DNA from: Streptomyces sp. CB01580
Lineage (GTDB): Bacteria > Actinomycetota > Actinomycetes > Streptomycetales > Streptomycetaceae
Length of the DNA stretch: 64,000 nt
Assembly: GCF_001905795.1 (NCBI RefSeq)
Contig: NZ_LIXJ01000022.1
Coordinates: 1-64,000, forward strand
Direction: 5' to 3'
The notes beneath the pieces were generated by a model. The model did no database searches. It worked only from the letters and a program-made list of their open reading frames with translations, and was not told the origin of the DNA. Position numbers and translations under genes: made by a program. Shown here one piece after another: positions 8,284 through 17,497 of this stretch (within the stretch, counting starts at the first letter, position 1; each line of letters opens with the position of its first letter).

Positions 8284-9197
8284 TACTTGTCACTCCCCGC
8301 GGTCGCGTCGGCCAGCGCACTGGCACCACCGACGATCTCGCTGATTTCCTGGGTGATTTCGGCCTGGCGGGCCGCGTTGGCGAGCCGGGAGAGCGTCTTG
8401 ATGAGCTCTCCGGCGTTGTCGGTCGCCGACTTCATCGCGCGGCGGCGGGCGGCGTGCTCGGAAGCAGCGGCCTGGAGCAGCGCGTTGTAGATGCGGCTCT
8501 CGACGTACCGCGGAAGCAGGGCGTCGAGGACGTCCTCCGCCGACGGCTCGAACTCGAAGAGCGGCAGGATCTCGGCCTTGCCGTCCTTCTCCTTCTCGGC
8601 ACCGAGGCTGAGCGGCAGCATCCGGTCCTCGACCGGGTTCTGCGTCATCATCGACACGAACTCCGTGAAGACGATGTGCAGCTCGTCGACGCCGCCCTCG
8701 GCGGTGTCCTTGGTGACCGCCTCGATGAGCGGAGCGGCGGCACGCTTGGCATCCGCGTAGGTCGGGCTGTCGGTGAAGCCCGTCCACGAATCCTCGATCT
8801 TGCGCTCGCGGAATCCGTAGTAGGCGACACCCTTGCGGCCGATCACGTACGTGACGACCTCCTTGCCCTCACCGCGCAGCCGCTCGGTCAGCCGCTCCGC
8901 GGCCTTGATGGCGTTGGAGGAGTAACCGCCGGCCAGACCGCGGTCGCTCGTGATGAGCAGGACCGCGGCCCGCGTCGGCTTCTCGGACTCGGTGGTCAGC
9001 GGGTGCTTGGTGGTGGAGCCGGTCGCCACCGCCGTCACCGCGCGGGTGAGCTCGGTGGCGTACGGCATCGACGCCGCCACCTGGCGCTGCGCCTTGACGA
9101 TGCGCGAGGCGGCGATCATCTCCATCGCCTTGGTGATCTTCTTGGTGGCGGTGACGGAGCGGATGCGGCGCTTGTAAACGCGAAGCTGAGCGCCCAT
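8283..9197 (-). CDS. atpG: F1F0 ATP synthase gamma subunit
   Basis: This 304-residue protein is the rotating central stalk of F1. The N-terminal helix (LRVYKRRIRSVTATKKITKAM) and the C-terminal helix ending ITQEISEIVGGA form the coiled-coil shaft. The SDRGLAGGYSSN segment is the conserved start of the Rossmann-like domain. It overlaps atpD by one base and lies three bases after atpA. Confidence 0.97.
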   Translation of the reverse strand: MGAQLRVYKRRIRSVTATKKITKAMEMIAASRIVKAQRQVAASMPYATELTRAVTAVATGSTTKHPLTTESEKPTRAAVLLITSDRGLAGGYSSNAIKAAERLTERLRGEGKEVVTYVIGRKGVAYYGFRERKIEDSWTGFTDSPTYADAKRAAAPLIEAVTKDTAEGGVDELHIVFTEFVSMMTQNPVEDRMLPLSLGAEKEKDGKAEILPLFEFEPSAEDVLDALLPRYVESRIYNALLQAAASEHAARRRAMKSATDNAGELIKTLSRLANAARQAEITQEISEIVGGASALADATAGSDK

Positions 9198-9200
9198 CGA

Positions 9201-10772
9201 TCAGCCCTCGCCCAGGAGCTTGCCGTCCGAGGTCTCGAACTGCTGCTTGAACGCGGCGACGGCGTCGGCGATCGCCTGCAGCGTGTCGTCGGACATCTTG
9301 GCGCCCTCGCGGATGCTGGTCAGCAGGTCCTTGCGCTCGCGGCGCAGGTACTCCAGCAGCTCCGACTCGAAGCGGCGGATGTCCTCAACCGGGACGTCGT
9401 CCATCTTGCCGTTGGTGCCGGCCCAGATGGAGACGACCTGCTCCTCGACCGGGAACGGGCTGTACTGCGGCTGCTTCAGCAGCTCGACCATGCGCTTACC
9501 GCGCTCCAGCGACGCCTTCGAAGCCGCGTCCAGGTCGGAACCGAAGGCGGCGAACGCCTCCAGCTCGCGGTACTGGGCGAGGTCGACACGGAGACGGCCG
9601 GAGACCTGGCGCATCGCCTTGTGCTGGGCGGAACCACCGACGCGGGAGACGGAGATACCGACGTTCAGGGCCGGACGCTGGCCGGCGTTGAACAGGTCGG
9701 ACTCCAGGAAGCACTGGCCGTCGGTGATGGAGATGACGTTGGTCGGGATGAACGCCGACACGTCGTTCGCCTTGGTCTCGACGATCGGGAGACCCGTCAT
9801 CGAACCGGCGCCCATGTCGTCGGAGAGCTTCGCGCAACGCTCCAGGAGACGCGAGTGGAGGTAGAAGACGTCGCCCGGGTAGGCCTCGCGGCCCGGCGGA
9901 CGGCGCAGCAGCAGCGACACGGCGCGGTAGGCGTCGGCCTGCTTCGAGAGGTCGTCGAAGATGATCAGGACGTGCTTGCCCTGGTACATCCAGTGCTGAC
10001 CGATGGCCGAACCGGTGTACGGCGCGAGGTACTTGAAGCCGGCCGGGTCGGACGCCGGGGCGGCGACGATGGTCGTGTACTCGAGCGCTCCGGCCTCTTC
10101 GAGGGCACCGCGCACGGAGGCGATGGTGGAGCCCTTCTGACCGATGGCGACGTAGATGCAGCGGACCTGCTTGTTCACGTCGCCCGAGCGCCAGTTGTCG
10201 CGCTGGTTGATGATCGTGTCGACGGCCAGCGCGGTCTTGCCGGTCTGGCGGTCGCCGATGACCAGCTGACGCTGGCCGCGGCCGATCGGCACCATGGCGT
10301 CGACGGCCTTGTAGCCGGTCTGCATCGGCTCGTGCACCGACTTGCGGACCATGACGCCAGGGGCCTGCAGTTCAAGGGCGCGGCGGCCGTCGGTCGCGAT
10401 CTCGCCGAGACCGTCGATCGGGTTGCCGAGGGGGTCGACGACGCGGCCGAGGTAGCCCTCGCCGACGCCGACGGAGAGCACCTCGCCGGTGCGCTGCACC
10501 GACTGGCCCTCCTCGATCCCGTCGAACTCGCCGAGGATGATCGCACCGATCTCGCGCTCCTCGAGGTTGAGGGCGAGACCGAGGGTGCCGTCCTCGAACT
10601 TCAGCAGCTCGTTCGCCATGGCCGAGGGAAGGCCCTCGACCTTCGCGATGCCGTCACCGGCAACGCTGACCGTACCGACCTCCTCGCGCGAGGCCGCGTC
10701 CGGCTTGTACGACTGGACGAAGTTCTCCAGTGCGTCCCGGATCTCCTCCGGCCGGATCGTGAGCTCCGCCAT
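9201..10772 (-). CDS. atpA: F1F0 ATP synthase alpha subunit
   Basis: This 523-residue protein is the non-catalytic nucleotide-binding subunit of F1. The Walker A loop is GDRQTGKTALAVD and the ISITDGQCFL and VGISVSRVGGSAQ blocks are typical. The start at ATG 10772 (MAELTIRPEEIRDALE) matches family N-termini; an upstream in-frame extension reads through a hairpin-rich spacer and is unlikely. The 138-bp gap to atpH contains hairpins (for example CTGGGGG-ccga-CCCCCAG at 10820-10837). Confidence 0.98.
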   Translation of the reverse strand: MAELTIRPEEIRDALENFVQSYKPDAASREEVGTVSVAGDGIAKVEGLPSAMANELLKFEDGTLGLALNLEEREIGAIILGEFDGIEEGQSVQRTGEVLSVGVGEGYLGRVVDPLGNPIDGLGEIATDGRRALELQAPGVMVRKSVHEPMQTGYKAVDAMVPIGRGQRQLVIGDRQTGKTALAVDTIINQRDNWRSGDVNKQVRCIYVAIGQKGSTIASVRGALEEAGALEYTTIVAAPASDPAGFKYLAPYTGSAIGQHWMYQGKHVLIIFDDLSKQADAYRAVSLLLRRPPGREAYPGDVFYLHSRLLERCAKLSDDMGAGSMTGLPIVETKANDVSAFIPTNVISITDGQCFLESDLFNAGQRPALNVGISVSRVGGSAQHKAMRQVSGRLRVDLAQYRELEAFAAFGSDLDAASKASLERGKRMVELLKQPQYSPFPVEEQVVSIWAGTNGKMDDVPVEDIRRFESELLEYLRRERKDLLTSIREGAKMSDDTLQAIADAVAAFKQQFETSDGKLLGEG

Positions 10773-10910
10773 CTGGGTTCCCTGCTCTCCTTGTTGGGCC
10801 CGAAGTTTCTTAAGGGGGTCTGGGGGCCGACCCCCAGGAATCTTCTGCAGTTTCTGCACGGCCCAACCGGGCCGCTGGTCTTGCTCTGGTTCTTTTGCTG
10901 CGTCGGCTCG

Positions 10911-11726
10911 TCAGCCGGCCATGCGACGGCTCGCCTCTGCCAGGCGGTCCGCGATGGTTCCGTTGATGATCTCCTCACCGACCCGCACCGCGATCCCGCC
11001 GAGGACCTCGGGGTCCACGTCGAGGTTCAGGTGCATGGGCCGACCGTAGATCTTCGCCAGTGCCGCACCGAGACGCTGCTTCTGCCGGTCGCTGAGCGGC
11101 ACCGCCGAGGTGACCACGGCGACCATGCGGTCCCGACGCTCCGCGGCGAGCTTGGAGAGGGACTCGAGTCCCGCTTCCAGGCTACGTCCACGCGGCTGGG
11201 TGACGAGGCGCGTGATCACGCGCTCGGTGGCCGGCCGGGTCCTGCCGCCGAGCAGGCTGCGCAGCAGCTGGCTCTTGGCGGTGGCGGACGCCGACCGGTC
11301 GGTGAGCGCGGCACGCAGTTCCTTGTCGGAGGCGACGATCCGGCCGAACCGGAACAGCTCGTCCTCGACGTCGTCGAGGTCTCCGCCGCGCTGAGCGGCG
11401 GTGAGGTCCGCGATGTTCGCCAGTTCCTCGACCGCGTCGACCAGGTCGCGCGACTGCGACCAGCGGGAGCGGACCATGCCGGAGACCAGGTCGACGGTCT
11501 CGCCGCCCACCTGACCGCTCAGCAGTCGTCCGACCAGCTCGGCCTTGGCCTCGCCGGCCTGCGACGGGTCGGTGAGGACCCGTCGCAGTGAGACCTCGCG
11601 CTGGAGCAGCGCCGTCACGGCGGCCAGCTCGTCGGCGAGCTTCGCCGCGTCGACCGACGTGCTGTCGGTCAGCGCGTCGAGACGCTCACGTGCCGCAGCC
11701 AGTGCCTCGCGGCTCGCGCCGTTCAT
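10911..11726 (-). CDS. atpH: F1F0 ATP synthase delta subunit
   Basis: This 271-residue delta subunit joins the top of F1 to the b-subunit stator. It is longer than the 180-residue E. coli protein, as usual in actinobacteria. The C-terminal conserved block includes VTSAVPLSDRQKQRLGAAL and DPEVLGGIAVRVGEEIINGTI. The ATG overlaps the atpF stop by four bases. Confidence 0.96.
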   Translation of the reverse strand: MNGASREALAAARERLDALTDSTSVDAAKLADELAAVTALLQREVSLRRVLTDPSQAGEAKAELVGRLLSGQVGGETVDLVSGMVRSRWSQSRDLVDAVEELANIADLTAAQRGGDLDDVEDELFRFGRIVASDKELRAALTDRSASATAKSQLLRSLLGGRTRPATERVITRLVTQPRGRSLEAGLESLSKLAAERRDRMVAVVTSAVPLSDRQKQRLGAALAKIYGRPMHLNLDVDPEVLGGIAVRVGEEIINGTIADRLAEASRRMAG

Positions 11727-12280
11727 CGGACGGCCTCGGCCTTCGCGTCGGCCTTCGCCTCGAGCTCGTCGAGGAAGCGGTCGACGGTGCCGCTCTGCCG
11801 GGCGTGGTCCTCCAGGGACTCCCCGACGAGCTTGCCGGCCAGTTCGACGGCGAGCGTGCCGACGTCCTGGCGCAGGGCCGCGGCCGCGGCCTTGCGGTCG
11901 GCCTCGATCTGGGCGTGGCCGGCAGCGATGATCTCCTCACGCTGCCGCTGGCCCTCGGCCCGCATCTCCTGCAGGATCACGGCGCCCTGCTCCTGCGCCT
12001 CCTGGCGCATACGAGCGGCTTCGTGGCGGGCCTCGGCGAGCTGAGCCTTGTACTGCTCAAGGACGCTCTGGGCCTCGGTCTGGGCCGCATCGGCCTTTTC
12101 GATACCGCCTTCGATGGCCTCGCGGCGCTCTTCCAGAACCTTGTTGATGTTCGGGAGGAGCTTCTTGGCGAGGAAGCCGAAGACGATGACAAAGGCGATG
12201 AAGCCAATGACGAGCTCAGGGATCGGCGGGATGAGCGGGTTTTCCGCTTCCTCCGCCGCGAGCTGAACCAGAGGGTTCAC
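11723..12280 (-). CDS. atpF: F1F0 ATP synthase b subunit
   Basis: This 185-residue protein is the F0 peripheral stalk. One N-terminal transmembrane helix (ELVIGFIAFVIVFGFLAKKL) is followed by a long amphipathic, charged helix of about 140 residues that dimerises and reaches delta. The gene lies 38 bp after atpE and overlaps atpH. Confidence 0.96.
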   Translation of the reverse strand: MNPLVQLAAEEAENPLIPPIPELVIGFIAFVIVFGFLAKKLLPNINKVLEERREAIEGGIEKADAAQTEAQSVLEQYKAQLAEARHEAARMRQEAQEQGAVILQEMRAEGQRQREEIIAAGHAQIEADRKAAAAALRQDVGTLAVELAGKLVGESLEDHARQSGTVDRFLDELEAKADAKAEAVR

Positions 12281-12318
12281 GTCAGTGCCTTCCGTCGAAT
12301 GGGCTGTTCGCTACCAGA

Positions 12319-12570
12319 TCAAGAGGCCGGGTAGACGAACGGCATGACCAGACCGATCAGGGCGAGCGCCTCACAGAAGGCGAAGCCGAGGATCTGGTTG
12401 GCGCGGATGAGACCGGCAGCCTCGGGCTGACGAGCGAGCGCCTGGGTGCCGTTACCGAAGATGATGCCGACGCCGACGCCGGGGCCGATCGCGGCGAGGC
12501 CGTAGCCGATGGAGCCGAGGTTGCCCTTGATCGCGACGCTGGTCTCGGCGAGGGTCTGGAGAGCAGACAT
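12319..12570 (-). CDS. atpE: F1F0 ATP synthase c subunit
   Basis: This 83-residue proteolipid forms the proton-driven rotor ring. Two transmembrane helices flank the polar loop ARQPEAAG. The proton-carrying carboxylate is Glu67 in FAFCEALALIG, and the first helix carries the glycine-rich GPGVGVGIIFGNG packing motif. The start ATG 12570 (MSALQTLAE) fits family length; an in-frame extension upstream overlaps atpB and is spurious. Confidence 0.97.
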   Translation of the reverse strand: MSALQTLAETSVAIKGNLGSIGYGLAAIGPGVGVGIIFGNGTQALARQPEAAGLIRANQILGFAFCEALALIGLVMPFVYPAS

Positions 12571-12650
12571 GCCCGGTTCTTCCTTCTCTTTCTTGGTCCG
12601 GTGGGGGTTGGCCACCGGGAGCTTCAGGAGGTGCGGTGTTCGGTGATCGC

Positions 12651-13472
12651 TCAGTGGCCCTTGGCGAGGGCACCCTGGATGTAGCTGCAGGTCAGCAGCA
12701 CGAACACATAGGCCTGGACGGCCTGGATGAAGAGTTCGAAAGCGGTCATCACGATGACCATCACGAACGAGACACCCGCGTAGGCGATGCCGATGCCGTT
12801 CAGCAGGTACCAGCTGGCGATCGTGAAGAGCAGCAGCAGGGTGTGGCCCGCGAACATGTTGGCAAAGAGCCGGACGGCGTGGGTGAAGGGCCTGACCAGC
12901 AGGTTCGAGAAGAACTCGATGGTCATCGAAAGCGGCAGCACCGGCCCGAGGGACTTGTCGTAGCCGGTGAAGTTCTTGAAGGCTCCGACGAAGCCGTGCC
13001 GCTTGAAGGTCAGACCGACCCACAGCACGTACACGATCAGGGCGAGCGCGGCCGGGTACGCGATGATCGACGTCACCGGGAACTGGGCGACCGGAATGAT
13101 GGACCAGAGGTTCATCATCCAGACGAAGAAGAACAGCGTGACCACGAGCGGGACGTACTTCTCGCCCTCACGCTTGCCGATGGTCTCGTAGACGACGCCA
13201 CGGCGAACGAAGTCGTAACCGGCCTCCGCCACCATCTGCAGCTTGCCAGGAACGAGCTTCGGCTTGGCGAACGCCGCCCAGAAGAAGCCGACGATGATGA
13301 TCGAGCCGAGCAGGGCCAGCAGCATCGTCTTGTTGAAGTACAGGTTGCTGTCCGCGTCGCCCCAGAGGGGCTCGAACAGGAACGAGTGCAAGCCGGGTGC
13401 CGGGAAACCACAACCATCGAAGATGTGGCAATCGGTCTCGAAGGCGAGCACCTGTGTCGGGTCAGCACTCAC
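12651..13472 (-). CDS. atpB: F1F0 ATP synthase a subunit
   Basis: This 273-residue integral membrane subunit forms the proton half-channels beside the c ring. The key Arg lies in LFANMFAGHTLL-type context (HAVRLFANMFAGH), and several hydrophobic helices are evident. A GTG at 13472 with AAGGAG eight bases upstream gives the family N-terminus SADPTQVLAFE; the ATG 36 bases earlier lacks support. Confidence 0.96.
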   Translation of the reverse strand: MSADPTQVLAFETDCHIFDGCGFPAPGLHSFLFEPLWGDADSNLYFNKTMLLALLGSIIIVGFFWAAFAKPKLVPGKLQMVAEAGYDFVRRGVVYETIGKREGEKYVPLVVTLFFFVWMMNLWSIIPVAQFPVTSIIAYPAALALIVYVLWVGLTFKRHGFVGAFKNFTGYDKSLGPVLPLSMTIEFFSNLLVRPFTHAVRLFANMFAGHTLLLLFTIASWYLLNGIGIAYAGVSFVMVIVMTAFELFIQAVQAYVFVLLTCSYIQGALAKGH

Positions 13473-13697
13473 CGCGGGCTCCTTCAGCGTGGCGCATAGG
13501 TACGGCAACCTCGTTGTGTCGGCGCGGCGCGCAGCCGCGGTTCGGCACTGGACTGGTGTTACGGATGTGTGAGCGGCAGTCAGGCATTGAGCCTCGCGAT
13601 CGAGCAGGCGTCAGCTCACATGCCCGCGCCCGCAATGCCGCAGTTGGAACCGGACGATAGCAGGGTCTTGAACCCACGCTTATCCCGCCCCTACCCT

Positions 13698-14135
13698 TCA
13701 CGACTTCGACCCGGCGTTCTCGGGCTTCTCACTCTTGTCGGACTCGGGTTCGACGTAGAGGATCTTGGCCTTCATGTGCGCACGCGCCTGTGCGCCGATC
13801 CACACCAGAGTCGCCACGACCAGGGTGATCGCGAAGGACTTCGGATTGAACACCGTGGTGTTCTTGAATGCGGCGACGAAGATGAACAGCAGGAGAAGCT
13901 GAGCCGTGTAGAGCATCAGCCCCATCGCCTGGAAGAGGTGGGGCAGGGACCGGGCGGTCCGTTGCAGGACCACAAGTCCGATCCCCATGAAGAGGATCAC
14001 CACGAGCGCCCCCACGACCGCGCCGAGGGCTCCCTTGCCGCCCGCGACGACACCGCAGATCACGGCGGCGAGAGCGCCGGCGGCAGCGGTGGGTACGGCG
14101 GTCTGGAGGAGAGTCCGGGCGTCGTTGGACGGCAT
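13698..14135 (-). CDS. atpI: ATP synthase protein I
   Basis: This 145-residue protein has four predicted transmembrane helices and a charged C-terminal tail (EPESDKSEKPENAGSKS). It is the first gene of the atp operon. AtpI assists assembly of the c ring and F0 in other bacteria. A 225-bp gap without a gene separates it from atpB. The upstream region carries a Rex-like operator. Confidence 0.9.
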   Translation of the reverse strand: MPSNDARTLLQTAVPTAAAGALAAVICGVVAGGKGALGAVVGALVVILFMGIGLVVLQRTARSLPHLFQAMGLMLYTAQLLLLFIFVAAFKNTTVFNPKSFAITLVVATLVWIGAQARAHMKAKILYVEPESDKSEKPENAGSKS

Positions 14136-14260
14136 GGGGCAGCTCCACTTGCAGGGGATGGTCGGTGTGTCGTCATGGACGAGCGTAGGGCCCGGTCCGA
14201 GTCGATGACTCGGGCCGTCGGACCGTGGTACTCAAGTCCTTCAACTCCGCCACCGGGCCT

Positions 14261-14276
14261 AGTGAACGGTATCACA
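14261..14276 (-). promoter_or_regulatory. Rex-like operator upstream of the atp operon
   Basis: AGTGAACGGTATCACA has the two-armed form GTGA-N6/7-TCAC and matches 12 of 16 positions of the Rex consensus TGTGAACGCGTTCACA. It lies about 125 bp before atpI, just downstream of the best promoter candidate. Rex represses respiratory genes in S. coelicolor when NADH/NAD+ is low. Assignment to Rex rests on sequence similarity. Confidence 0.6.
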
Positions 14277-14291
14277 AACTATTTGATGAGG

Positions 14292-14320
14292 TCTTTACCA
14301 AGACCTGTGCTTGCTGTCAC
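14292..14320 (-). promoter_or_regulatory. Candidate atp operon promoter
   Basis: On the minus strand GTGACA (14315-14320) and TAAAGA (14292-14297) are 17 bp apart in an AT-rich island. Two CACATG-type repeats (CACATGAGAG at 14320-14329, CACATGTGAG at 14338-14347) lie around and upstream of the -35. The -35 match is imperfect. Confidence 0.4.
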
Positions 14321-14395
14321 ACATGAGAGTGAATTTGCACATGTGAGCAAGACAACTCTATTCCTGACCTGGTATTGCCCTCAATGACCGAATCG

Positions 14396-15775
14396 TCAGC
14401 GGGTCGAATCGGCCGCATCTCTGTCCGAAAAACGCGAACGAGCGCCGAGCGCGGTCGCCCCGTTGACGCCGGGCACACCCGTGGCGGCGGCGGGCCGCTC
14501 CTGGCCGCGTCGGTCCGTTCCCCCCATCTGTCCTTCCGGGGACCGCCGTTGGGCCTCCCCGGCCGCTGTGGCCGCGCCCTGCGACGACTCCTCTGCGCGA
14601 CCGCGCCGGTGCCGGCGGTAGCGGGGCGGCAGGAAGCGTTCCGCCCAGTACGGCGCCCGGGGCGTAAAGCGCGGCATCAGCAGCAGGACGAGGCCCAGCG
14701 CGCTCAGTCCCATGATCACCAGCACGATCCACAGGGACGCCGAATGCACGGAATAGCCGACCGCGCCGAAAGCGATCAGCGCCGACCAGAAATACATGAT
14801 CAGCACGGACCGGCTGTGCGAATGACCGATCTCCAGCAGCCGGTGGTGCAGATGCCCGCGGTCCGCGGCGAACGGCGACTGGCCGTTCCAGGTGCGCCGC
14901 ACGATCGCCAGCACCAGGTCCGCGGCCGGGATCGCGATGATGGTCAGCGGCAGCAGCAGCGGAATGAAGACCGGCAGCATCGCGTGGGTGGCCTCGCGCT
15001 CGCTGCCCGCGAAGAGCGTCATCGTGTCCGGGTCGACCTGACCGGTGACGGAGATCGCCCCGGTCGCCAGCACCAGCCCGATCAGCATCGATCCCGAGTC
15101 GCCCATGAAGACCCGGGCCGGGTGCATGTTGTGCGGCAGGAAACCCAGGCACATGCCCATCAGGATCACGGTGAACAGCGTCGCGGGGGCCGCCGCCTCG
15201 ATCATGTGCCCGTACCAGAGCCGGTACGTGTACAGGAAGAACGCGGCCGATGCGATGCACACCATGCCCGCCGCGAGCCCGTCCAGGCCGTCGACGAAGT
15301 TGACCGCGTTGATGGTGATGACGACCAGGGCGACCGTGAGCAGCGTGCCCTGCCACTGGGTGAGCGCGACCGTGCCGATGCCGGGGATCGGCAACCACAG
15401 GATCGTCAGACCCTGGAGCACCATCACGGCGGCGGCGATCATCTGGGCGCCCAGCTTGATCAGCGCGTCGATCTCGAACTTGTCGTCCAGGACACCGATC
15501 AGCCAGATCAGCGCCGCCCCGGAGAGCAGCGCCCGCGGCTCGTCGGACTGCTGGAAGACCCAGTCGAGGTTGTGGAGATGGGCCGCGACGATCAGACCCG
15601 CGCACAGTCCGCCGAACATGGCGATGCCGCCGAGCCGTGGCGTCGGTTCCCGGTGCACATCGCGCGCGCGGATCGCGGGCATCGCCCCGGCCGCGATGGC
15701 GAACTTGCGCACCGGGCCGGTCAGCAGATAGGTCACCGCAGCCGTTACGCAGAGCGTCAGCAGGTAATCACGCAC
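14396..15775 (-). CDS. MraY/WecA-like polyprenyl-phosphate GlcNAc-1-phosphate transferase
   Basis: This roughly 459-residue multipass membrane enzyme belongs to glycosyltransferase family 4 (WecA/TagO/MraY). These enzymes transfer a UDP-activated N-acetyl sugar phosphate to polyprenyl phosphate, the first step of cell-wall glycopolymers. Visible motifs are DVHREPTPRLGG near residue 40, IGVLDDKFEIDALIKL with the catalytic Asp pair, NAVNFVDGLDGLAAG, and the cytoplasmic DRGHLHHRLLEIGHS His motif. About ten transmembrane helices are present. A basic, low-complexity C-terminal tail of about 100 residues follows. The GTG at 15775 gives the best N-terminus (RDYLLTLC); its ribosome site is weak. A WecA homologue in front of atpI is common in actinobacteria. 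Confidence 0.88.
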   Translation of the reverse strand: MRDYLLTLCVTAAVTYLLTGPVRKFAIAAGAMPAIRARDVHREPTPRLGGIAMFGGLCAGLIVAAHLHNLDWVFQQSDEPRALLSGAALIWLIGVLDDKFEIDALIKLGAQMIAAAVMVLQGLTILWLPIPGIGTVALTQWQGTLLTVALVVITINAVNFVDGLDGLAAGMVCIASAAFFLYTYRLWYGHMIEAAAPATLFTVILMGMCLGFLPHNMHPARVFMGDSGSMLIGLVLATGAISVTGQVDPDTMTLFAGSEREATHAMLPVFIPLLLPLTIIAIPAADLVLAIVRRTWNGQSPFAADRGHLHHRLLEIGHSHSRSVLIMYFWSALIAFGAVGYSVHSASLWIVLVIMGLSALGLVLLLMPRFTPRAPYWAERFLPPRYRRHRRGRAEESSQGAATAAGEAQRRSPEGQMGGTDRRGQERPAAATGVPGVNGATALGARSRFSDRDAADSTR

Positions 15776-15952
15776 GGGCTGCCCCACAGATTTCTACGGC
15801 CATCTCAGCCCACACCTTAGACGGTCCGGAAGGTCCGATTCCTGGTCGAGGACGTCGCGGGCTCGTGGTCGAGGACACCGCGGGCGGGCCGATGGTTCCG
15901 CGTTCCGCCCCCCGTCGCCGGGCCCGCCCGGGCCGGACCGGACGCTCCCCGG

Positions 15953-17281
15953 TCAGGCCGGTCCGTCCGGTCCGGACGGTCCGCGGCCGGGGCCGGCGGC
16001 CCGCGTCCCGGACGGGTACGGCGGGTGTGCGCGGGCCAGCTCCCGGACCTCCGCGCGGACGTCCGCCGCCGCGCCCTCCTCGCGCACCGCCGTCCCGAAC
16101 AGGGCCGCCAGCCGCGCCATGTCGGCGTCGTCCATGCCCTGGGTGGTCACCGCCGCCGTGCCGAGCCGGATCCCCCGGGCATCCCCGTACGGGAGCGCGC
16201 AGACGTCCAGGACCAGGCCCGCCGCCGCGAGGCGGTCCCGGGCGAGGCGCCCGTCGACGCCCAGCGGGGCCGGGTCCGCGACGATCAGATGGGTGTCCGT
16301 GCCGCCCGTGGTGACCTCGAAGCCCTCGGCCTCCAGACCGGCGGCCAGCACCCGGGCGTGCGCGACCACCCCGCGGGCGTACGCGGCGAAGGCCGAAGTG
16401 GCCGCCTCCCCGAACGCGACCGCCTTCGCGGCGATCGTGTGCATCTGCGCGCCGCCCTGGGTGAACGGGAACACCGCCCGGTCGATCCGCTCGGCCAGCT
16501 CCGCGCCGCACAGGATCATCCCGCCGCGCGGGCCGCGCAGCACCTTGTGCGTGGTCGCGCAGACCACGTCGGCGTACGGCACCGGGCTCGGCGCCGCTCC
16601 CCCGGCGATCAGCCCCATCGGATGCGCGGCGTCGGCGATCAGATAGGCGCCCACTTCGTCGGCGATGTCCCGGAACAGTTCGTAGTCCGGGTGCCGGGGG
16701 TACGCGATCGAGCCGCTGACGATCGCCTTCGGGCGGTGCGCGCGGGCCAGGGCGCGCACCTGCGCGTAGTCGATCAGGCCGCTCTCCGAGTCCACCCCGT
16801 AGCCGACGAACTCGAACCAGCGGCCGGAGAAGTTGGCGGGCGAGCCGTGTGTGAGGTGGCCGCCGTACGGGAGCCCCATCGCGAGCACCGTGTCGCCGGG
16901 GCGCAGCAGGGCGGCGTAGGCGGCGAGGACGGCGGAGGAACCGGAATGGGGCTGGACGTTGGCGTGTTCGGCGCCGAAGAGGGCGGTGGCACGGTGGCGG
17001 GCGACGCGCTCGGCGGCGTCGGCGTGCTCGCAGCCGCCGTGGTGGCGGGCGTCGGGGTAGCCCTCGGCGTACTTGTTGGCGAGCGGTGAGCCGAGGGCGG
17101 CGAGGACCGCCGGGGAGGTGAAGTTCTCGGCGGCGATCAGCTGCAGGGTGCTCGACTGCCGGTCCAGCTCCGCGAGCAGCACGGCGGCGATCTCCGGGTC
17201 CTCCCGGAGCAGGGCCCCGAAGTCCTGCGGCAGGACCGGATCGACGGGCAAGGGGTGTGCGGCGGGGGTGGTGACCGGCAT
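15953..17281 (-). CDS. glyA: Serine hydroxymethyltransferase
   Basis: This 442-residue PLP enzyme interconverts serine and glycine with tetrahydrofolate as one-carbon carrier. The PLP Lys lies in CATTHKVLRGPRGG. LQLIAAENF, NKYAEGYPDARHHGGC and VQPHSGSSAV are family blocks, and the cofactor Asp is in IADAAHPMG. The start ATG 17281 has GGAG seven bases upstream. The last 15 residues form a Gly/Pro-rich tail. It is likely one of several glyA paralogues in the genome, since the sequence is somewhat divergent (YGGHLTHG instead of HGGHLTHG). Confidence 0.9.
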   Translation of the reverse strand: MPVTTPAAHPLPVDPVLPQDFGALLREDPEIAAVLLAELDRQSSTLQLIAAENFTSPAVLAALGSPLANKYAEGYPDARHHGGCEHADAAERVARHRATALFGAEHANVQPHSGSSAVLAAYAALLRPGDTVLAMGLPYGGHLTHGSPANFSGRWFEFVGYGVDSESGLIDYAQVRALARAHRPKAIVSGSIAYPRHPDYELFRDIADEVGAYLIADAAHPMGLIAGGAAPSPVPYADVVCATTHKVLRGPRGGMILCGAELAERIDRAVFPFTQGGAQMHTIAAKAVAFGEAATSAFAAYARGVVAHARVLAAGLEAEGFEVTTGGTDTHLIVADPAPLGVDGRLARDRLAAAGLVLDVCALPYGDARGIRLGTAAVTTQGMDDADMARLAALFGTAVREEGAAADVRAEVRELARAHPPYPSGTRAAGPGRGPSGPDGPA

Positions 17282-17497
17282 CGAGGAGCTCCGGACCTGG
17301 AGTGGGTGCGCTGGCGTCAGCTCCAATGTAGGCCCGTCACGGGCCCTCCGCCCGCTGTGCGCCGCCGCCGTGCACCCGCCCGTCCCTCGGGCACTTGTCC
17401 TCGCGTACGCCTGTCAGAGCGGCGCCCAGCGGCACGTGCCGGGTGCGCACGGGTACGTACGGGCTCCGCACGGCGGGGCGGTGCGCCGGTGCGTGGG

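Noticed and set aside
8454..11591. 1045-codon open frame on the plus strand
   Set aside because: It runs antisense through atpG, atpA and atpH, whose minus-strand products are unambiguous. Long antisense frames are a normal effect of high GC.
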